Translations under genes and position numbers: made by a program
The notes under the pieces: generated by a model
What the model was told of the DNA's origin: nothing
Database searches by the model: none
What the model saw: only the letters and a program-made list of their open reading frames with translations
Shown: piece after piece, positions 16,341 through 24,744 of the stretch
Numbering within the stretch: position 1 is the first letter of the stretch
How the letters are laid out: every line of letters starts with the position of its first letter
NCBI GenBank assembly: GCA_028687995.1
Contig: JAQTZA010000004.1
Span: 62,001-126,000 of the forward strand
Source: Bacteroidales bacterium
GTDB taxonomy: Bacteria > Bacteroidota > Bacteroidia > Bacteroidales > UBA7332
Direction: 5' to 3'
DNA: 64,000 nucleotides

Positions 16341-18380
16341 ATGAAAAAAATCAGTTATTTTATTTTAATCTGTGGAGGAATTATGTTGTCGTCCTGTGGA
16401 AATATGAAGAAAGCTCCCGAGCAGGTAGCTTACGACTTGGCTAACCTTGATACAACAATGGCTCCTGGAGTCGATTTCTATCAATACGCCTGTGGCGGTT
16501 GGATGAAAAATCATCCAATGAAAGCCGAATACTCGCGTTTTGGAACATTTGACAAATTGGGTGAAGACAATCGTGATCAGTTACGATCATTAGTTGAAGA
16601 ATTAAGCTCCAAATCCAATGCTGATAGAACGGTCGCTCAAAAAATTGGATCGATGTACAATCTTGGAATGGACAGCGTTGCGCTCAACAAAGAAGCCGCA
16701 ACTCCAATCGTAGCCGATTTAGCAAAAGTAAATGCCATTAAAGATAAAAATGAGCTTCCTGCCTATTTGGCTGAAGCCATTAAGTCCGGTGTAGGTGGTC
16801 CTTTCAATTTCTACATCTATGCCGACGACATGAACAGCTCGATGAACATTGCGCACATTGCACAAGGTGGTTTGTCGTTGCCCGATCGCGAATATTATGT
16901 AGCCAACGATGCGAATAGTCAGAAAATTCGCAAACAGTTCGTTGAATTCATGACCAAAATGTTTGACTTGGTGGACAAAAACACCACCATCAATCAGCAA
17001 AAAGCGGCAACGGTTTTGAAAATCGAAACCCAATTAGCTAAAGCTCACTTCACAAAAGAGGCTTTGCGTGATCCGATGAAAAACTACCACATGATTGCGG
17101 TTTCAGAATTGCAAAAAGATGCTCCCGATTTTGCGTGGACTTCTTTTTTCAACGCAGTAGGACTGAAAGATCTGAAAAAATTAAATGTTGCACAAATTGA
17201 ACCAATCACCGAAGTAAGCACTGTTTTAAGAAACTACTCATTAGACGAGATCAAAACTTACCTTTCGTGGCAAGTTTTAAACAGCTCGGCATCGTACTTA
17301 AGCGATGATTTCGAAGCTGCTAATTTTGAGTTTTATGACAAAACGCTTTCTGGAAAACAAGAAAACAAGCCTCGTTGGAAACGTGTACTTGGCACTACCG
17401 ATGGTGTTTTGGGAGAAGCGATCGGACAAATGTATGTTGAGAAATACTTCTCGGCTGGTGCAAAAGCTCGTATGCTAAAATTGGTTGATAACTTGAAAAC
17501 GGCACTCAGTCAACGCATTCAGGGATTGGAGTGGATGAGTCCAGAAACCAAAACAAAAGCGTTAGAGAAACTGACCACTTTCCGTGTGAAAATTGGGTAT
17601 CCAGATAAATGGAGAGATTACACAAAGCTTGATATCACTAGCAAAGAGTCGTATTGGGCAAATGTAAAAAAAGCCAATCAGTTTGAGTTTGATTATATGC
17701 TCGGTAAAGCCAACAAACCAGTGGATAAAGACGAATGGTTGATGACTCCACAAACGGTGAATGCATATTACAATCCGGCAACAAACGAAATATGCTTCCC
17801 TGCGGCAATTCTACAACCTCCATTCTTCAATTTAGGAGCTGACGATGCTGTCAATTATGGAGCAATCGGTGTGGTAATCGGACACGAAATGACTCACGGA
17901 TTCGACGATCAAGGCAGTCAGTACGACAAAGATGGTAACTTGAAAAACTGGTGGTCAAAAACCGATTTGGAGAAATTCAATGCTCGCACCAAAAGTCTTG
18001 CCACGCAATACAGCAAAATCATTGTATTGGATTCACTACATGCAAATGGTGAGTTTACTTTGGGAGAAAATATTGCCGACCAAGGTGGATTGCAAGTCTC
18101 ATTCTTAGCATTCCAAAACACACTGCGTGAGTCTTCAGATCACGATAAAATAGATGGGCTAACTCCTGAGCAACGTTTCTTCCTATCCTACTCAAATGTG
18201 TGGGCAGGTAATATCCGCAACGAAGAGATCATCCGTCGCACACAAACCGACCCTCACTCATTGGGTAAATGGCGTGTGAATGGTGCATTGCCAAATGTCG
18301 AAGCTTGGTATAAAGCCTTCAACATCAAACCAGGTGATCCAATGTACATTGCTCCTGAAAAAAGAGCTATTGTTTGGTAA
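16341..18380 (+). CDS. M13-family metallopeptidase (neprilysin/PepO-like) lipoprotein
   Basis: A 679-residue zinc endopeptidase. The lipoprotein signal ends in LSSC (C19), so it is anchored on the periplasmic or outer-membrane side. The zinc site is H515-E516-x2-H519 in VIGHEMTHGFDDQG, with E576 in GENIADQGG as the third ligand. The conserved NAYYNPATNEICFPAAILQPP stretch precedes it. The length is right for M13 (about 650-750), and the conserved C-terminal tryptophan is present (the protein ends IVW). It most likely degrades peptides outside the cytoplasm. The gene is monocistronic with its own -7 box and a strong terminator at 18404-18434. Confidence 0.93.
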   Translation: MKKISYFILICGGIMLSSCGNMKKAPEQVAYDLANLDTTMAPGVDFYQYACGGWMKNHPMKAEYSRFGTFDKLGEDNRDQLRSLVEELSSKSNADRTVAQKIGSMYNLGMDSVALNKEAATPIVADLAKVNAIKDKNELPAYLAEAIKSGVGGPFNFYIYADDMNSSMNIAHIAQGGLSLPDREYYVANDANSQKIRKQFVEFMTKMFDLVDKNTTINQQKAATVLKIETQLAKAHFTKEALRDPMKNYHMIAVSELQKDAPDFAWTSFFNAVGLKDLKKLNVAQIEPITEVSTVLRNYSLDEIKTYLSWQVLNSSASYLSDDFEAANFEFYDKTLSGKQENKPRWKRVLGTTDGVLGEAIGQMYVEKYFSAGAKARMLKLVDNLKTALSQRIQGLEWMSPETKTKALEKLTTFRVKIGYPDKWRDYTKLDITSKESYWANVKKANQFEFDYMLGKANKPVDKDEWLMTPQTVNAYYNPATNEICFPAAILQPPFFNLGADDAVNYGAIGVVIGHEMTHGFDDQGSQYDKDGNLKNWWSKTDLEKFNARTKSLATQYSKIIVLDSLHANGEFTLGENIADQGGLQVSFLAFQNTLRESSDHDKIDGLTPEQRFFLSYSNVWAGNIRNEEIIRRTQTDPHSLGKWRVNGALPNVEAWYKAFNIKPGDPMYIAPEKRAIVW

Positions 18381-18403
18381 TAAGCATATATCATAAATAA
18401 TTT

Positions 18404-18434
18404 AAGGCTGAATCTCTGCATGGGATTCAGCCTT
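18404..18434 (+). terminator. Intrinsic terminator after the M13 peptidase
   Basis: AAGGCTGAATC and GATTCAGCCTT form a perfect 11-bp stem with a 9-base loop, followed by a T-rich stretch. Confidence 0.8.
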
Positions 18435-18485
18435 ATTTGTTTTATAATAATTCGCAACAATTGCATGAAATTGGATTTGAATTCA

Positions 18486-18493
18486 TATATTTG
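18486..18493 (+). promoter_or_regulatory. -7 box of the endonuclease I gene
   Basis: TATATTTG matches TAnnTTTG. It implies a long, very AT-rich leader of about 140 bases before the ATG at 18643, in which I see no further structure. Confidence 0.4.
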
Positions 18494-18642
18494 CATCGCT
18501 TTAAAATATTCAATTTAAGCAGAATATTTATTACAATATACTATATATCAATATATTAATTATAGTTCAACATAATATTAGTTCTATACAAAGTCACATA
18601 AATAACACATTATTTTAAATTATTATTATAATATTAACTATT

Positions 18643-20688
18643 ATGAGAAGATTATCCACTCTTTTGCTCTTACTGATTCTATTTTCAATCACCATTTTTG
18701 CACAAATTCCATCAGGTTATTACACTTCAGCTATTGGCAAGAAACAAGCAGAGCTAAAAACGGCGTTGCACCTCATTATCAAAACAGCAAATGTACCAAG
18801 TTATGGAAGTGGAGCGGGCAGTACGTGGGCAGCTTTCGCCAAAATGGACATTCGACCTGAGGATGGTACAGTTTGGGACATGTACAGCAACAATCACGTT
18901 GCATTCAACGGAGTTTCTGCAGCAAGTGGAATGAATATTGAACACTCGTTTGCCAAAAGTTGGTGGGGCGATGGACGTCAAGCGGCGCAGGACGTACAGC
19001 ACTTATGCCCCTCAAACAGCTCTGCCAATTCGTCGAAGGGAAGCTGGCCGATGGCTGTTGTAGATGTAAGCACATCGTTTACCAACGGTTGCATTAAAGT
19101 AGGAAAATCGAGCAGTAAACCCGGCATGACCATCGATGCATGGGAGCCTGCCGACGAGTACAAAGGCGATTTTGCCCGTATGTATATGTATATGGTGACG
19201 GCTTACGAAGATTATGCGACCCTCTGGACAGGTAACTCAGTAAATCAGCTCGACAACAACACCTATCCTGTTTTCGAACAATGGACAGTAGATATGTTGC
19301 TGAAATGGAACCAACAAGACCCAGTGAGTCAGAAAGAGATTACCCGCACCAACGAAGCTTACAAAATTCAAGGAAATCGCAATCCGTTTATCGACTATCC
19401 GATGTTAGCAGAATACATTTGGGGCAAGTTAATGACCGTACCATTTACACCTGATGGAAACGTTGCTTTTCCTTATCTAAGCACACCTTCTAACGGTGCG
19501 ATTGTCGATTTTGGGAAAGTTCCATATATGCAAAATACAAACTCAACTATTGCCATTAAAGCTCAAAATCTAACAGGTGATTTAACTCTCGCAATCAGCG
19601 GAACGGATGCAGCAAATTTTACCACCAACACCACTATCTCCAAATCGGATGCAGAAGCAGGTTATAATTTGAGCGTTTTATATTCGGCACAATCCATCGG
19701 AGCACAAACAGCACAACTCTCAATTTCAGGTGGTGGAATCACACCTATTACGGTCAATTTGAAAGCAGCTGCTTCCGATGAATTTTTAGCACTACCAGCG
19801 ACTAACGTTGCGAAATACGGATTCGATGCTAACTGGACGCTTTCGGCAAATGCAACTGGCTATTCGTTGAATGTTTACTCTCTGAAAATGACTGGAAACA
19901 CTCAAGCAAAAATACTCCTAGAAGAAGACTTTCTGAGTGGGTTGCCCACAGGTTGGACGAGCGAAGGATATACCGACAATGCAACATCTAGCAACATGCG
20001 ATTGGCATCAGGTAGCAACCCTGGCAAATTAAATACTCCAGCATTAGACCTAAGCACATCAGGAACAACATTGACTGTGAGAGCAAGACAATACAATAGC
20101 GATGCTGGTGCACAACTAACCGCAACCCTCGATAATCAACCGCTAACAGTTTGGACAACAAGCACAACGAATCAAGATTTTGTGGTAAATGTACCTGTAG
20201 CCACCAATACCTCTAAGATATCTCTTTCTGCAGCAACTTCCATTCGAGTATATGTAGATTACGTGAAGGTGCAAACACAAGGAAGTGTAGCCGAGCCAAT
20301 TTCTGTAGTTGGATACCCAATGGCAGTCGGCAATGTGTTATCATATTCAGTTTCAGGATTGGAGCCAGATTCGACCTATTATTACACCATTACTCCCGAA
20401 GGAAACGGTAAATCTGTATCGAATGCAATCAGTGTGAAAACAGGACTCAATTCAGGAATAATACCGATAAAAACGGCGACTCTTTTCGTTAATATCATTT
20501 CAGGCAACGTAACGATTCAGAATCTACAACCGAGTTCCATTATCAATCTATACGATGTGATGGGAAAACGATTAACGACATCAAAAACTGACGCACAAGA
20601 ATCTAATCTTCGTCTTTCAGAAAAAGGAATCTATTTTGTGCAAATATTGCAAAACAATAAATCTCAAACCATTAAGGTGCGATATTAA
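18643..20688 (+). CDS. Secreted endonuclease I family protein with T9SS sorting domain
   Basis: The 681-residue protein begins with a signal peptide (cut after about residue 20, near FAQ). It then has an endonuclease I (beta-beta-alpha metal) domain over about 25-260, with the core MNIEHSFAKSWWG and DVQHLCPSNSSANSSKGSWP, where the His and Asn residues match family catalytic positions. Middle modules (about 285-375 and 380-600) are beta-rich, Ig-like or carbohydrate-binding-like. The last 75 residues form a T9SS type A C-terminal domain (LYDVMGKRL...GIYFVQILQNNK). It should be exported through the outer membrane and degrade extracellular DNA or RNA, possibly for phosphate or nucleotide scavenging (inference). 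A bidirectional terminator follows. Confidence 0.9.
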   Translation: MRRLSTLLLLLILFSITIFAQIPSGYYTSAIGKKQAELKTALHLIIKTANVPSYGSGAGSTWAAFAKMDIRPEDGTVWDMYSNNHVAFNGVSAASGMNIEHSFAKSWWGDGRQAAQDVQHLCPSNSSANSSKGSWPMAVVDVSTSFTNGCIKVGKSSSKPGMTIDAWEPADEYKGDFARMYMYMVTAYEDYATLWTGNSVNQLDNNTYPVFEQWTVDMLLKWNQQDPVSQKEITRTNEAYKIQGNRNPFIDYPMLAEYIWGKLMTVPFTPDGNVAFPYLSTPSNGAIVDFGKVPYMQNTNSTIAIKAQNLTGDLTLAISGTDAANFTTNTTISKSDAEAGYNLSVLYSAQSIGAQTAQLSISGGGITPITVNLKAAASDEFLALPATNVAKYGFDANWTLSANATGYSLNVYSLKMTGNTQAKILLEEDFLSGLPTGWTSEGYTDNATSSNMRLASGSNPGKLNTPALDLSTSGTTLTVRARQYNSDAGAQLTATLDNQPLTVWTTSTTNQDFVVNVPVATNTSKISLSAATSIRVYVDYVKVQTQGSVAEPISVVGYPMAVGNVLSYSVSGLEPDSTYYYTITPEGNGKSVSNAISVKTGLNSGIIPIKTATLFVNIISGNVTIQNLQPSSIINLYDVMGKRLTTSKTDAQESNLRLSEKGIYFVQILQNNKSQTIKVRY

Positions 20689-20702
20689 GATTTCTCCAAA
20701 GC

Positions 20703-20742
20703 AAAAAATCCTCATTGTCTATTACGATAATGAGGATTTTTT
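20703..20742. terminator. Bidirectional terminator between convergent endonuclease and kinase genes
   Basis: AAAAAATCCTCATT (20703-20716) pairs with AATGAGGATTTTTT (20729-20742). A and T runs flank both sides, so it can act on both strands. Confidence 0.85.
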
Positions 20743-20763
20743 TGTGTGATTCTTTAAATACAA

Positions 20764-21918
20764 TTATCTCAACGGAATGTAGACAGTAAATGTAGTGCCT
20801 TTGTCGATTTCAGATTCAAACTCCACTTCGCCCTGCAAATATCGCTCTGTCAATAATTTTATGGAGTAAGTACCAATACCCCTATCATTTCCTTTGGTGG
20901 AGAAAGAACGTTGAAAGATTTGAGCTTTCACTTCATTCGACATTACCGACACATTGCGAATAGAAAATATCGCATAATCTTTATTATTGACAACTTTCAG
21001 CGTTACATCTTGATCTTCAAACGACGCCTCAAGCGCATTCTTAAGCATATTAATAATCACGCGTTTAAGAATAGTTGTATCTGTATTGAAAATGACATCC
21101 ACAGAATCTTTGTCGATAATCATTCTTTTTCCTTCAGAAAAACCGCTTACTGAAAGATATGAAATGGCTTGCTCAATAACCATCTTAGATGAAATTGGTG
21201 AAAGTGTCACTTTCAAATCACCCGATTCTGCAGAGAGCAATGTTCTTTGTGATAGTATTTCTTCGAGCAATTCATTACTGAGCTTACCCATAATATCAAT
21301 GTAATCTTCAATATCACTCTTCTCTACCTTCGACTCCTTTTGCTTGGTTGATTTAATTACATCAGCAAAGCCTTTCAATGAACCTGCGATATTGAGTATA
21401 TCGTGAAAAAATATTCGTTCCAAAACTTGACGTCGTTTTGCGTCACTAATATCTTCTAACGCAACAATGGTATAAATCTTCTTACGATAAATAAATGGTG
21501 TAGCGGTCACTTTTAAATCGAGTTGTTCTATATTGTCATCAATATTAGTCGTAATGCGACACTCTTTCTCTACCCTTTTCTGTTCAGTTTGAGATTCAAG
21601 AATTGCATTTACAGCACCACAGTATCTGCATTTTTCAGAAGTACCGCAACCACCATCATTTAATTTAGAATTTACGCAACCTAAAGCCTCCCCTGGACGT
21701 AATCCCAACACGTCATCTTTATCAAGTATGTTGAGAAATCCAATCAGTGATTCATTGCCAAATACTATCTGTCGGTGTTCATTGAGAATAGCCGCAATCT
21801 CAGGGAGCGCATTCATCATACCTGTTAAATACTCATTATTAGCAATATCCTGGTAATCAGTAAATACGACCTCCTTTAAATCTCTTTTAGCAGGCGCAAA
21901 AAATGTTTTATCTTTCAT
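20764..21918 (-). CDS. Orphan sensor histidine kinase with a four-cysteine PAS-like region
   Basis: The 384-residue protein has no transmembrane helix, so it is cytoplasmic. Residues about 30-165 form a PAS-like sensor (PEIAAILNEHRQIVFGN...) interrupted by C81-x9-C91-x5-C97-x2-C100. A dimerisation helix follows with the likely phospho-acceptor H172 in FFHDILNIAG, then a HATPase_c domain with N-box MLKNALEASFED and G-box NDRGIGTYSIKLL. The cysteine set could hold a metal or Fe-S cluster or act as a redox switch; that is inference. The ATG at 21918 is preferred to the GTG one codon upstream. No response regulator lies next to it, so its partner is unknown. Confidence 0.85.
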   Translation of the reverse strand: MKDKTFFAPAKRDLKEVVFTDYQDIANNEYLTGMMNALPEIAAILNEHRQIVFGNESLIGFLNILDKDDVLGLRPGEALGCVNSKLNDGGCGTSEKCRYCGAVNAILESQTEQKRVEKECRITTNIDDNIEQLDLKVTATPFIYRKKIYTIVALEDISDAKRRQVLERIFFHDILNIAGSLKGFADVIKSTKQKESKVEKSDIEDYIDIMGKLSNELLEEILSQRTLLSAESGDLKVTLSPISSKMVIEQAISYLSVSGFSEGKRMIIDKDSVDVIFNTDTTILKRVIINMLKNALEASFEDQDVTLKVVNNKDYAIFSIRNVSVMSNEVKAQIFQRSFSTKGNDRGIGTYSIKLLTERYLQGEVEFESEIDKGTTFTVYIPLR

Positions 21919-21939
21919 CACAATATCCTCTTATTTTTA

Positions 21940-21947
21940 CAAAAATA
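21940..21947 (-). promoter_or_regulatory. -7 box of the histidine kinase gene
   Basis: TATTTTTG on the minus strand fits TAnnTTTG, 22 bases before the ATG. Confidence 0.45.
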
Positions 21948-22040
21948 TAATAATTATCAGATTAATAACCATTTTTCTAAATAAATAGAAGAAGTTTGAT
22001 CAGAAATATGAGTCATCCTCTATCATTTATTGAATTTTCG

Positions 22041-22048
22041 TACATTTG
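22041..22048 (+). promoter_or_regulatory. -7 box of the chagasin-like gene
   Basis: TACATTTG, 19 bases before the chosen ATG. It overlaps an in-frame TTG at 22046, which excludes that codon as the start. Confidence 0.5.
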
Positions 22049-22066
22049 CAGTATAAATACTACTCA

Positions 22067-22444
22067 ATGAAGTTCACATATTCGATTATTCTGTACTTAT
22101 TCGTTCTAACAGCTTGTCAGACCACATCTAAATCAGAGAAAAAAAATCAAACGAACATCATCTCCCTTATTCATCAAAAATTTACTGTAGAACTAGAATC
22201 GAATCCATCAACAGGTTACCAATGGAAGTGGATCAACGAAACGACTGGCTCTAAAGTGGAGAAAATTGGAGAAGAGTTTATTTCATTGCCTCAAAAAGGC
22301 AAAGTCGGTGTCGGTGGAACAACAAAACTCACCTTCAAAGGCTTACGAAAAGGGTTCGATACATTGAAATTTGTTTATGTAAGACCTTGGGAAAAAGGAG
22401 CGCAACCTGCTAAAACTGCCACTTTTACCATTGAAATAAGATAA
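22067..22444 (+). CDS. Chagasin-family (I42) cysteine-protease inhibitor lipoprotein
   Basis: A 125-residue lipoprotein: signal peptide with lipobox LTAC (C17), a short charged linker, then an I42 inhibitor fold. The three inhibitory loops are visible: NPSTGYQW (family NPTTGY), GVGGTTKLTF (family GxGG) and RPWEKG (family RPW). Chagasin-type proteins block papain-like cysteine proteases. As a surface or periplasmic lipoprotein it may guard the cell against host, self or competitor proteases. The CPBP protease gene starts 36 bases later in the same direction, so they may be co-transcribed, although CPBP enzymes are metalloproteases and not expected targets. Confidence 0.88.
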   Translation: MKFTYSIILYLFVLTACQTTSKSEKKNQTNIISLIHQKFTVELESNPSTGYQWKWINETTGSKVEKIGEEFISLPQKGKVGVGGTTKLTFKGLRKGFDTLKFVYVRPWEKGAQPAKTATFTIEIR

Positions 22445-22479
22445 TGCAACAAATCCAAATCATCTTAAATAATTGACAC

Positions 22480-23400
22480 ATGGAATTCCCAACACGCATT
22501 GAAGAAAATCCTAAAATGGCATTGCTGATTCTGCCCGTACTTGTGATATTTGGAATGGGTATTTCTGCAATCATTTTTGCTTTAATTGCTAATTTAATAC
22601 CATCTTTTAAAGAGATATTATACAACGCCGCACCTCAAACAGCAGATTACATGCGCGCCATGATCTTTGTCAATTTTCCAATAACATTTTTACTACCTGC
22701 GCTTTATATCTCTTGGAGATATCATCCGGACCGCCCCGCCAGATTCACGAAAATCAACAAAGCAATACCACTTAAATTTGTTTTCATTGCCATTCTTGCC
22801 TTTTTAGTTAGCCAACCTGGGTTAAATCTGATTGGAGATTGGAATAAAGGTATAAACCTTCCCGATTCGCTAAACAGACTAATGCAATGGATTACTCAAA
22901 AAGAAGCCGAAGCTGAAGCGATGAGCAAAATGATGATTGAGACACATTCGACAGGAATCATGTTGCTCAATGTATTAGTGATTGCCATTTTGCCTGGATT
23001 TTGCGAAGAGGTTTTATTTCGCGGAGTTGTACAACCTATTTTTGCCGATTGGCTGAAAAGTAAACACGCTGCAGTCTGGGTTACCGCTTTCGTGTTCAGC
23101 TTTATTCATTTCCAGTTTTTAGGCTTTGTACCAAGATTGTTATTAGGGGCAATGCTTGGCTATTTGGTCATGTATAGTGGTTCGTTGTGGACTTCCATTT
23201 TGGCTCACTCGCTCAATAACGCGTTTATCGTCGTACTTTCCTATTTACAATTCAATAAAATATCATGCCTTGATATTGATTCATTAGGTTACCATAATAC
23301 GATTTGGCTTGGTACGCTTAGCATAGCTATTACGCTCTACTTCTTTTCGCTAGCCGCTCATTACAAAATAGAGAAAATAGAGATAGAAACTGAAGAATAA
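22480..23400 (+). CDS. CPBP (CAAX-like) intramembrane metalloprotease
   Basis: The 306-residue polytopic membrane protein has the Abi/CPBP motifs: E176-E177-x3-R181 in FCEEVLFRG, H210 in FSFIHFQFLGF, and a final AHSLNNAF helix. These residues form the metal-dependent active site of the Rce1-like family. There are about eight hydrophobic helices. Bacterial members often act in membrane-protein or peptide processing or self-immunity, but the substrate here is unknown. It follows the I42 inhibitor gene and ends at a bidirectional terminator shared with the aldolase gene. Confidence 0.88.
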   Translation: MEFPTRIEENPKMALLILPVLVIFGMGISAIIFALIANLIPSFKEILYNAAPQTADYMRAMIFVNFPITFLLPALYISWRYHPDRPARFTKINKAIPLKFVFIAILAFLVSQPGLNLIGDWNKGINLPDSLNRLMQWITQKEAEAEAMSKMMIETHSTGIMLLNVLVIAILPGFCEEVLFRGVVQPIFADWLKSKHAAVWVTAFVFSFIHFQFLGFVPRLLLGAMLGYLVMYSGSLWTSILAHSLNNAFIVVLSYLQFNKISCLDIDSLGYHNTIWLGTLSIAITLYFFSLAAHYKIEKIEIETEE

Positions 23401-23419
23401 CGGAACACTCTTCACTAAA

Positions 23420-23452
23420 AAAGCCGCTTCGGAAAATCTCCAAAGCGGCTTT
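23420..23452. terminator. Bidirectional terminator between CPBP and aldolase genes
   Basis: AAAGCCGCTT (23420-23429) pairs with AAGCGGCTTT (23443-23452), with a run of A residues before the first arm that acts as the T run on the minus strand. Confidence 0.75.
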
Positions 23453-23474
23453 ACTATAAATGCTAATCTTCTTA

Positions 23475-24554
23475 TTATAAGCTGTTGATAGCGTTCAAAT
23501 CTTCGAAAGCTACTTGCAAACGAGCGATTAAAGACTCTTCACCTTTGCGCAACCATACGCGTGGATCGTAGTATTTTTTGTTTGGTTTCTCTTCGCCTTC
23601 TGGGTTTCCGATTTGGCCTTGTAGGTAACCTCTGTTTTTAGCTTCGAATGCACGAATACCATCCCAATATGCCCATTGAGTATCGGTATCGATGTTCATT
23701 TTCACAACACCGTAGCTGATCGCTTCGCGAATCTCTTCGTGAGTAGAACCAGATCCACCGTGGAATACGAAACTTACTGGATGAGCTTCTGAAAGTCCGT
23801 CTTTAGCGATGATGAAATCTTGTGAATTTTTCAAGATTTTCGGAGTCAATTTCACGTTACCTGGTTTGTAAACACCGTGTACGTTACCGAAAGAGGCAGC
23901 GATGGTGAAGTTTGGAGAAATTTTGCTCAAAGCAGAGTAAACTTTGTACACATCCTCTGGCTGAGTGTAAAGTAATGCATTGTCAACATCACTGTTATCA
24001 ACACCATCTTCCTCACCACCAGTGATACCCAATTCCATTTCGAGAATCATACCCATTTTGCTCATACGAGTCAAGTATTTTTCGCAGATTTCGATATTTT
24101 CGTTCAATGGCTCTTCTGAAAGATCCAACATGTGTGAGCTAAACAATGGTTTGCCAGTTTCAGCGAAGTTTTTCTCACTTGCATCGAGCAGTCCGTCGAT
24201 CCAAGGAAGCAATTTTTTCGCAGCGTGATCTGTGTGAAGCACTACACGTACACCATACGCTTCTGCCAATGTGTGAATGTGTTTCGCACCAGCGATTGCT
24301 CCTAAAATAGCAGCTTCTTGTCCGTCGAGTTTCAATCCTTTACCAGCATTGAAAGCAGCACCACCGTTAGAAAATTGAATCATAACTGGAGCATTTGCTA
24401 CTTTAGCAGCTTCCATTACTGCATTCACAGTAGATGAACCAACCACGTTTACAGCAGGAATTGCGAAACCATTTTCTTTCGCTACCTTAAAGATGAATTG
24501 TAAGTCTTCGCCAGTTACAACGCCCGGTTTAACTACATCAGAAATTTTACCCAT
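23475..24554 (-). CDS. fbaA: Class II fructose-bisphosphate aldolase
   Basis: The enzyme cleaves fructose 1,6-bisphosphate to dihydroxyacetone phosphate and glyceraldehyde 3-phosphate in glycolysis. The 359-residue length and sequence fit the class IIA type: IPAVNVVGSSTVNAVMEAA at the N-terminus, catalytic D109 and zinc ligand H110 in LHTDHAAKK, EMELGITGGEEDGVDN in the middle, VHGVYKPGNVKL, FVFHGGSGST and MNIDTDTQW. All key positions are present. The gene stands alone with a good promoter upstream and a terminator downstream. The call is secure. Confidence 0.97.
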   Translation of the reverse strand: MGKISDVVKPGVVTGEDLQFIFKVAKENGFAIPAVNVVGSSTVNAVMEAAKVANAPVMIQFSNGGAAFNAGKGLKLDGQEAAILGAIAGAKHIHTLAEAYGVRVVLHTDHAAKKLLPWIDGLLDASEKNFAETGKPLFSSHMLDLSEEPLNENIEICEKYLTRMSKMGMILEMELGITGGEEDGVDNSDVDNALLYTQPEDVYKVYSALSKISPNFTIAASFGNVHGVYKPGNVKLTPKILKNSQDFIIAKDGLSEAHPVSFVFHGGSGSTHEEIREAISYGVVKMNIDTDTQWAYWDGIRAFEAKNRGYLQGQIGNPEGEEKPNKKYYDPRVWLRKGEESLIARLQVAFEDLNAINSL

Positions 24555-24652
24555 AATCTTATCTTTTTAAATTAGTGTTTGTGGTTTAATTAGCTTTCAT
24601 TCCCGATTTGTGAATCACGAATAATTCGCTTTTATTGTTCAAAATTTCGCCA

Positions 24653-24684
24653 CAAAAGTACCAATTTTTTCGCTAATCACAAAA
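24653..24684 (-). promoter_or_regulatory. Promoter of the aldolase gene
   Basis: TACTTTTG (24660-24653) and TTTTG (24684-24680) are 19 bases apart on the minus strand, a full -7/-33 pair. The leader is about 90 bases. Confidence 0.7.
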
Positions 24685-24744
24685 CAACACTCCTTATTTT
24701 ATTCTATTCAGAATTAGTATAATGAAGCTCGAAAAGAGATTCGA

